DNA of 64,000 nt from Zygnema cylindricum (lineage: Eukaryota > Streptophyta > Zygnematophyceae > Zygnematales > Zygnemataceae): NCBI GenBank assembly GCA_037447655.1, contig JBBHKE010003381.1, forward strand, positions 101,237 through 165,236, read 5' to 3'. Below are positions 57,854-64,000 of the stretch, one piece after another; within the stretch, counting starts at the first letter, position 1; each line of letters begins with the position of its first letter. The notes under the pieces were generated by a model, which was not told the DNA's origin, made no database searches, and saw only the letters and a program-made list of their open reading frames with translations. A program made the position numbers and the translations under genes.

Positions 57854-59201
57854 TGTTATTTTTGAATAGTTAGTTTCGTGAGTACGCTACGTTTTCGTGC
57901 GTACGCGATATTTGGTGCGTGCGCGTGTTCGCGTGCGTAGTTAAATACTGAAAGTAATGTGGTGGTACGAATGGATTTACGAGTTTGGGGTAGAAGCAAA
58001 ATGAATTTAAAGTGACGTAAAATACAAATTGAGTGACGCGAAGAAGCGTACGCAAAATACGGAATGCGAAATAGAAATGGACGGCGGATCGCTTTGCGAT
58101 TCGATTTGAACTATTCGAAGGATTTGAAAAGTACGCCGACCATACGAAACATAATGCGACAAACAGCATTTATTAAAAAAGACGTCGCCGGTACGGTTCG
58201 TTTTATTTGACAGGTGTATTCTAATTTCGACGTGCGACATTTATGGCGAATTACGTGGTGACGTACAGTACAGATTGGATGGGACGATATCGTTTCGTCA
58301 AGTGGATTTTTGTTTGGATTTTTGTGACCACGCGGCGCGACATCGAGGGTGCGGATTAAGAGCGGCGGACGGCGGATATAAGCCGCCGAGATTTTTCTTT
58401 GTAGTGGTGACGCGAAATCGCGTCAATCACACGATATTTATTTTTGGACGTTCCAGATTGTTTGACAAAATTTGAGGAGTTTCGTTGAGTGACTCAGCAT
58501 GAGTCAGCATACGATTTTGTGAGATTTTGTGTACCTGTAAATATTTGAAACAACATTGGTTTGTCCTATGTGTATTAATAAAATAGAGTTGATTATGCGT
58601 TTATTATTTATGTGGTCAATTAGGGTTTCGACAGTTTAATTTATGTGTATGTAGTGTCGTACTTGCAGACAAGTGTACTCTTATGATTGGTCGACTCTCA
58701 GGTGTACACTTACAGTTAGGATTATTTGTCGTAATATGTTCTCATGATATAATACTACTTAGTGGAAGGTACGTTGGCTATTTTGACATGTAGCAATTCG
58801 TTCACAGCTCACAAGTGTATATATAGGAATGAGCTTTGTTAGGAATAAATCATCAATGCTGGTTAGTAAAGTGGGGACCGAAGATGTAGACTTTTAGGGT
58901 TGCCGATTAGGTCATGCATTTGAGTAATATGTTTATTGATATACTTTTGTTTATCTAATGTTTATGTGAGATTGCACTCTTTTTGTTATTATTTATTTAT
59001 GTTATTTTATGTTTGTTTGATATGCATTATTTATGCATTTGTCCTAAGGTTTGTTTATGTTGATTTTTCCATCAAACCTTAGTTGTTGCATGTTAAATGG
59101 AGGATGCATTTCAAATGATTGTTCATTGGCCTAGCTTCGCTTAGCTTTTTGCATGATAGTTTGGGTGGCTTCTGCGGTCTATTTTAGACCAAAGAACAAC
59201 A
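57854..59201 (+). repeat. C array LTR3, divergent U3
   Basis: 1348 bp, starts TGTTATTTTTGAATAG. U3 is roughly three-quarters similar to LTR1. R-U5 (from about 58818) is almost the same. Its U3 is closer to the split solo LTR at 3182-10865 (shared gattg-ttgacaaa-tt-gaggagtttcgttga text). Confidence 0.9.
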
Positions 59202-59907
59202 CTTTCTGTACGGAAACTGTACGACATAGCCTAAAAGGCGACACATGTCATATCCGGGTTCGGTCTCGTAATCCCTGGGGATGCCGCGATCCAACGTAAT
59301 TTTTCCACGTGTCATCCGATGTGGCGATAAACACAAACCGTCGAGATTCTCTTCCGCGATCTTGTCATTCTTCTTGGCCGTCTGATTGAATGCAGATTTC
59401 AATTGTAGCCGTCGTAAATACTTGTGGGGTATTTATTTCGTTAAAGAAATAAATGCGTGATACTAGTTTCTTACACATACCATAATTCGTACTTTTATAT
59501 AACTGGATCTATGTATCTCGTAAACAATTGCAGTTAAATGAATTATCCTACGTAATAATATTTAAATAAATATCAAACCATATACTGTATAACATTAGTC
59601 TTAGACTTAACGGTTAAGACTACCGGTTGCCGGCTACCTATCAATCCGCAGATACCGGGATCAAATCCTGGTTCCAACATCCATTCTTTAAGTAAAAAAA
59701 CTACTTATCGGTAAATATGCTAATCTATTTCCTATAAACCTCTTGATAGCAAAGGTAGCCATTGCTCGAGCTTCCACTCTCACTTCCCAGTGACTGCGAC
59801 AAGTGTGGGAGTTTGGAGAGAGAAGTTAGAGACAGACTGCCTTGGCTTCTTTTTGTATTTTAATTTAGACCTAGAAAATACTTAAAAATGAACCATCAAT
59901 TTCTACA
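59202..59907 (-). repeat. A5 5' LTR, part 3
   Basis: Resumes ctttctgtacggaaactgtac after the C array, with the tRNA-like unit (59600-59691), a hairpin near 59771-59830 and the sense LTR start TGTAGAAATTGATGG at 59907. Confidence 0.88.
59600..59691 (+). promoter_or_regulatory. Antisense tRNA-like unit in A5 5' LTR
   Basis: gacttaacggttaagactacc (a clean CTTAA/TTAAG D-arm-like palindrome), then ataccgggATCAAATcctggttcc and ccattCTTTaag (T run shortened to three). Confidence 0.48.
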
Positions 59908-61944
59908 GGTTTTTCGCTTGGCAAGATTCACAAATTGCCATTTCCACAGGAAACAAACCACAGATCGGAGAAAGTTATACGGCTAATACAGTATATTAAA
60001 GATGAACAGGATTCGGTTGACCTTTTTAAAGTGACAGATCAACGGGCAAAGAAAAAGCAAGAATATGTCATTCTTCACCATACGCAGCGAGTCTACTTTC
60101 CACCGGCAAGTGGGACACCTCTTCCTTAAATTCCTCTGTTGCCTTTACAGGATACTTCACCACAAGCTATGCCACACACGGAAGGAACTAATACAGACTC
60201 TGTACCAGATCAAGTTACGGTTCAAACTAAACAAAAAAATCAGAGGTTACTGACAATCTCAGCCTCACAATTTCCGGGGGGAAAGAGATCTAGCAGCCGT
60301 CTGCAAGCAAGCTCTCACTTTGCTTTTTCTGCACCTACAAAGGAGCCTCTAAGGATCCTGGAGGCTATCTCATCACCTGAGAGAAATCAGTCGATCGAGG
60401 CGGCAAACGATGAAATGAAGTCTATTATGGAAGCACAGACATGGGAGCTGGGGAATCTTCCTCCGGGCAGAAAAGCCATCGGCAACAAATGGGTATTCAA
60501 GGTGAAACTAAACCCCGAAAACCACATCGAAAGGTATAAGGCTAGGCTAGTGGCCAAAGGGTATAATCAAAAAGAATGTTTTGACTTTGAGGAAACCTTC
60601 TCTCCAGTTGTCAGATTTCCCACTGTCAGAATTTTACTAAGTCTAGCGGCCAAAGAGAATATGGAAATACAACAAATGGATGTTAAAATTGCTTTCTTGC
60701 ATGGATAGTTAGAAGAAACCATTTATATGAAACAACTTGAAATGTACGTTGAAAAGGGAAAGGAAGAATTAATGTGTAAATTGATGAAATCTTTGTATGG
60801 GCTAAAACAAGCCCCACGTCACTGGAATTTGAAGTTAGATGAGTTTTTGACTGGGCTGGGATTTAAGAGAATTAGCTCAGATCATTCTGTATATGTGTTA
60901 CAAGGGGAGGATGGGATACTATACATTGTTGTATATGTGGATTATTTATTATTAATAAATAAGTCAATGGATGAAATAAACCGCATTAAAGAGGCTTTAA
61001 GGTCTAGGTTCGAGATGAAAGACCTCGCTGAGGCCAAGTATATTTTAGGAATACAAGTAAAAAGAGACACAAACAAAAGGTTGATTATGTTAACTCACAA
61101 AGAAGCAATAGGTAACATGTTGGAAAGATTTGAAATGAAAGATGTAAAGGGATGTATAACTCCCATGGAATTCAGGCAAAAAATTGGAAGGAAGGGATTC
61201 AGAGTCAGGCATTATGGTGTGTGAGAGTCTAGAGTCACGGGAGGAGGAGTTTATGGCTTCAAAGCCATACAGACAGGTAGTTGTAAAACTTATAAATTTT
61301 ATGAACTGTACGAGACCTGATATTGCAGCAACTGTGGAGGTCTTGAGTACAAGTTTGCAGAATCCTAAAAAGGCAGATTGGAAAGCAGCAAAAAGGGTGC
61401 TGAGATATCTTGCAGGTACTCGAAATCTTAAGCTTGTACTCGGTGGAGGAGAGGTGAAAATAAAGACGTGGAGCGATGCTAGCTATGGAGACATGCCAAG
61501 CCGGAAATCTACGACCAGCTTTGTTTTGAAGATTGGAGACGGAACTTGCTGCTGGAGTAGCAACTTACAAAAGGTTACAACTCAATCCACAATGGAGTCA
61601 GAGTATATGGCAGCAGCTTCCGCCCTTAAGGAGCTCCTATGGGTCAAGTCCGTTTTACAGGAACTTGGGTATATGCAAACTTGTCCTCAAGCTATCTTGT
61701 GTGACAACCAAGCAGCCATTGCAATTGCCTCTAACCCCAGCCATCACTTTAAGAGCAAACACATGGATGTAAGACTTCACTTTGTTAGAGAAAAAGTACT
61801 TGCAAAAGTCGTTAAGTTATGTTATTTATCGGACGAAAAGATGGTAGCTGACATGTTAACAAAAGCAATTTCTGCTCCTAAGTTACAATTTTGCAGAGAT
61901 GTTATTGGACTAAGTGAGTAACTGAGTTAAAAGATTTAGGGGAG
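59908..61944 (+). pseudogene. B4 pol: integrase scrap, RT and RNase H
   Basis: After an integrase finger remnant (LGKIHKLPFPQETNHRSEKV) the integrase core is deleted and the frame joins a linker (DEQDSVDLFKVTDQR). RT follows (KWVFKVKLNPENHIERYKAR; LYGLKQAPRHWNLKLDEFL), where the catalytic motif reads YVDY in place of YVDD. RNase H is long and well kept (TWSDASYGDMPSRKSTTSF, QSTMESEYMA, LCDNQAAIAIA; open 61184-61921). A TAG at 60706-60708 and a frameshift near 61190 break it. A polypurine tract (agatttaggggag) precedes the LTR. Confidence 0.9.
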
Positions 61945-62974
61945 TGTTGTAATTTATAAATATTTATTTTCAGTTAATAGGGGTAAAAATAACTTAGAAT
62001 AGTTTTCTAATTAGTCTACTGCAATACTTACCTTAATTAGCGTTACAGTAGCAAAAAATACAGTAGAGTGTATTGTACTTTAACAGGGACACGTGTCGAA
62101 AAAAAAGCGTATGCAGGTTTTTTGGAGTGGCGCTGACAATCAACCACACGCGTCACACAGTTGACGATTTGATTCATAAGATCGGACGAACGGGATCTGA
62201 ACCAAATATTTCGGAAATAAATGGTACACTTCGACGGTACCATCGTCGATTGAATTTTTTCCAACGGACGCGATTCACTTGGGACCACAAGCGTGATTCA
62301 TAAGGACCACAAGCGTGATTCGCGTGCGACCACAAGTGAGAAAGCACTCAGGTGCTTCGTACTACACGACCACATTCGGTTGGACTTTAGCGACTATCGC
62401 TGACTAAGCATTTGCAACCTTTTGTGTACAGTTGGAACGTTTTGTGTACAGTTCAATATCTTGAAATATCTGAATAACATTGTTTTGTAGTTAAGTGTAA
62501 TAATAATTAGTGTTCCATTAATCAGGTTTTTAGAAAGTAATAATTAGGGTTTTGAGGTACAGTGACGTACAAGTAGGATGCTTTGTCGTTAGTCAAGACA
62601 ATAACCGTAGTAACGATTACCCAAATTTGTATAGATCAGTTTATACAAACTGTGAGTATATAACTTAGGACTTAGCCAATTTTGTAGTATCCAGTATTAT
62701 GAATATGACTTTCTAAGCGCAATTTTTTGGGAAACTTCCAGACATCATATCTTATGGTTTATTGGGTCATTTGGGCTGCAATATTGGGGATTGTTAGTTT
62801 ACTGTGATTTTTATCACTGTGGCAAATTTGAGACATATTGGATTTGTGAGTCATATTTTGTGTCAGTTCAAAGTTGGCTGTTGAGTAGGTACTTTGATAG
62901 TTTCTGTTGTTTTTCATGTCTACTTCCACTGCTACTGCAGGTCCTCCTCCTGCAACGGTGGTTGTAGAACAACA
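61945..62974 (+). repeat. B4 3' LTR
   Basis: 1030 bp from TGTTGTAATTTATAA to GTAGAACAACA. U3 differs from the B1 LTR, but the end still encodes MSTSTATAGPPPATVVVEQ, matching the B1 Gag start. It ends inside an A LTR. Confidence 0.88.
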
Positions 62975-63646
62975 CGGCCATTGTACGACATGGCCAACAA
63001 CTCGACACATGTCATTTTTGGACTCGTTCTTGTAATCCCTTGAGATGTCCTAGTCCATTGTGATTGTGCCACGTGTTAATCAATGTGGCGTTGATTGCAA
63101 ACTGCCAAAAATCCTATTCCGCGATCTCGGCATTCTACGCGGCTGTGCGATTAAATCTGGCTTTTAATCGTAGCCGTCATAAATACTTGCGCGATATTTG
63201 TTTCACTTTTGAAACAAAATATGCGGTATCCATTTCGAGATGTTTTGTACCCCGTACAATACATACAGTATCTATGTCCTAATATCCCATTAAATGAAAT
63301 AATCTACTTGTAATTATTTATATAGCTATCAAAACCAATCTTACGTAGCGTTGGTCTTAGACTAATTGGAAAAAGCTACCGGATACCGGCGGCTTTAACG
63401 GACAGCAGGTATCAGGTTCAAAACTTAGGCACGTCAAGTTCCATTTTGGTAAATCTACCAATCTACTGCCTGTCTTCCCCTGGATAGCATAGGTAGCCAT
63501 GGCTCTAGCTCCCTCTCCAACTTTCACTGACAGCGACAACTGTGGTAGCTATAGAGAGGAGTTAGAGGCATAGTGCCTCTGTTTCTTTTCTGCATATTAC
63601 CTTTAACAAAACCTAGAAAATAATAAAATAACCTTTAATATCTACA
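62975..63646 (-). repeat. A6 3' LTR, distal part
   Basis: Starts within the GTAC region (cggccattgtacgacatgg) because B4 is inserted here, and ends tttaatatctaca. tRNA-like unit 63357-63447 (ggtatcagGTTCAAAActtagg, TTTT at 63444); hairpin near 63505-63566. The proximal LTR part is lost with the B4 5' half. Confidence 0.85.
63357..63447 (+). promoter_or_regulatory. Antisense tRNA-like unit in A6 LTR
   Basis: cttagactaattggaaaaagctacc, B-box-like caGGTTCAAAActt, and cccatTTTgg-type T run (ccaTTTTggt). The T loop here is ttcaaaa, not atcaaat as in most copies. Confidence 0.42.
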
Positions 63647-63659
63647 CTCCCCTAATTTT

Positions 63660-64000
63660 CTAGTCACTCTTTAATTTAAGACCACACATCTCCTTGCAAA
63701 AAAATATTTTAGGGGAAGGCATAGGTTTAGTCATCATATCTGCTACCATTTCACTATCTGGTTTATACACCAAACTGATTATCTTGTTTTCTACTTTCTC
63801 CCTAACGAAATTAAGTCTAATATCCATGTGTTTGGCTTTGAAGTGATGTTTAGGATTGGTACAAATGGCAATAGATGCCTCATTATTACAAAACACCATA
63901 TGGACACCACTTTTAAGATGACCAAGCTCACCAAGCAAAGACTTGACCCACATTAATTCTTTTACAGCAGAGCAAGAAGCCATGTACTTAGCCTCCATGG
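63660..64000 (-). pseudogene. A6 RNase H, cut by window end
   Basis: Open minus-strand frame EAKYMASCSAVKELMWVKSL to MADMMTKP-type text and KSD, the C terminus of family A pol. The RNase H FCDNQAA motif reads FCNNEAS, so a metal-binding Asp is lost. The element continues beyond the window, so its full state is unknown. Confidence 0.85.

Larger units (their letters stand above)
53398..59201 (+). mobile_element. C-family tandem array: LTR-internal-LTR-internal-LTR
   Basis: Outer ends TGTTGTTTTTGG and AAAGAACAACA are flanked by an exact TSD CTTTC (53393-53397, 59202-59206). Three LTRs (53398-54661, 55619-56881, 57854-59201) separate two non-coding internal regions (54662-55618, 56882-57853). 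There is no gag or pol, so it is non-autonomous. LTR1 and LTR2 are almost identical. LTR3 differs strongly in U3 but nearly matches from the TATA box onward. Confidence 0.92.
45582..59907 (-). mobile_element. A5: family A copia element with three nested insertions
   Basis: 3' LTR 45582-46663, internal 46664-52192 (split by a solo LTR), 5' LTR 52193-59907 (split by a solo B LTR and the C array). Flanks ggttg (45577-45581) and ggttt (59908-59912) are a near-perfect TSD in the B4 integrase finger. About 6.5 kb without the insertions. Confidence 0.88.

Overview
This 64 kb window looks like intergenic DNA from a large, repeat-rich plant genome. Almost all of it is nested, decayed LTR retrotransposons, mostly Ty1/copia plus one broken Ty3/gypsy element. 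I see no intact host gene, rRNA gene, functional tRNA gene or CRISPR array. The plant assignment is an inference. Copia primer-binding sites (PBSs) match up to 16 nt of the anticodon arm of plant-type initiator-Met tRNA (as I recall it), and the LTRs carry G-box (CACGTG) and GTAC motifs. No species can be named.

I use working names for the families. Family A is copia with LTRs of about 1.04-1.23 kb that end in TTGCA or TTTCA. Family B is copia with LTRs of about 0.8-1.0 kb that run TGTTGT...GAACAACA. C and D are LTRs without recognisable coding sequence (1.26-1.35 kb and 0.86 kb) whose termini look like those of B. G1 is the gypsy element.

Layout. 1-2648: an unrecognised decayed gene with a 373-bp tandem duplication, a GCAGC-rich tract and an LTR-like end. 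2650-11473: 5' end of an A element (A0), split by a C solo LTR (3182-10865), which is itself split by the best preserved element, A1 (3994-10416). 11474-29285: G1 (minus strand: gag, protease, RT, RNase H, start of integrase), split by A2 (13701-27310) and a D solo LTR (27704-28567). A2 carries a solo A LTR in its 5' LTR and the complete element B1 (20986-26893) in its 3' LTR. 29286-40639: parts of two different B elements (B2, B3) joined by A3 (34093-38398), a non-autonomous deletion derivative. 40640-45563: A4, lacking its 5' end. 45561-62974: B4 (plus strand), split by A5 (45582-59907). A5 contains a solo A LTR, a solo B LTR and a three-LTR C array (53398-59201). 62975-64000: 3' end of A6, cut by the window edge. 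Exact or near-exact 5-bp target-site duplications (TSDs) support most of this nesting.

The most interesting signals are in the family A LTRs. Each of the 14 copies that retains the relevant part has (1) an imperfect hairpin near the LTR start whose arms differ between subfamilies but still pair around a conserved loop, and (2) an antisense tRNA-like unit with A-box-like and B-box-like motifs followed by a T run. Families A, B and C also share a primer-binding site that matches the anticodon arm, not the 3' end, of initiator-Met tRNA. In A and B the Gag reading frame starts inside the LTR and runs through that site. These features describe retroelement biology; no host pathway or operon is visible.
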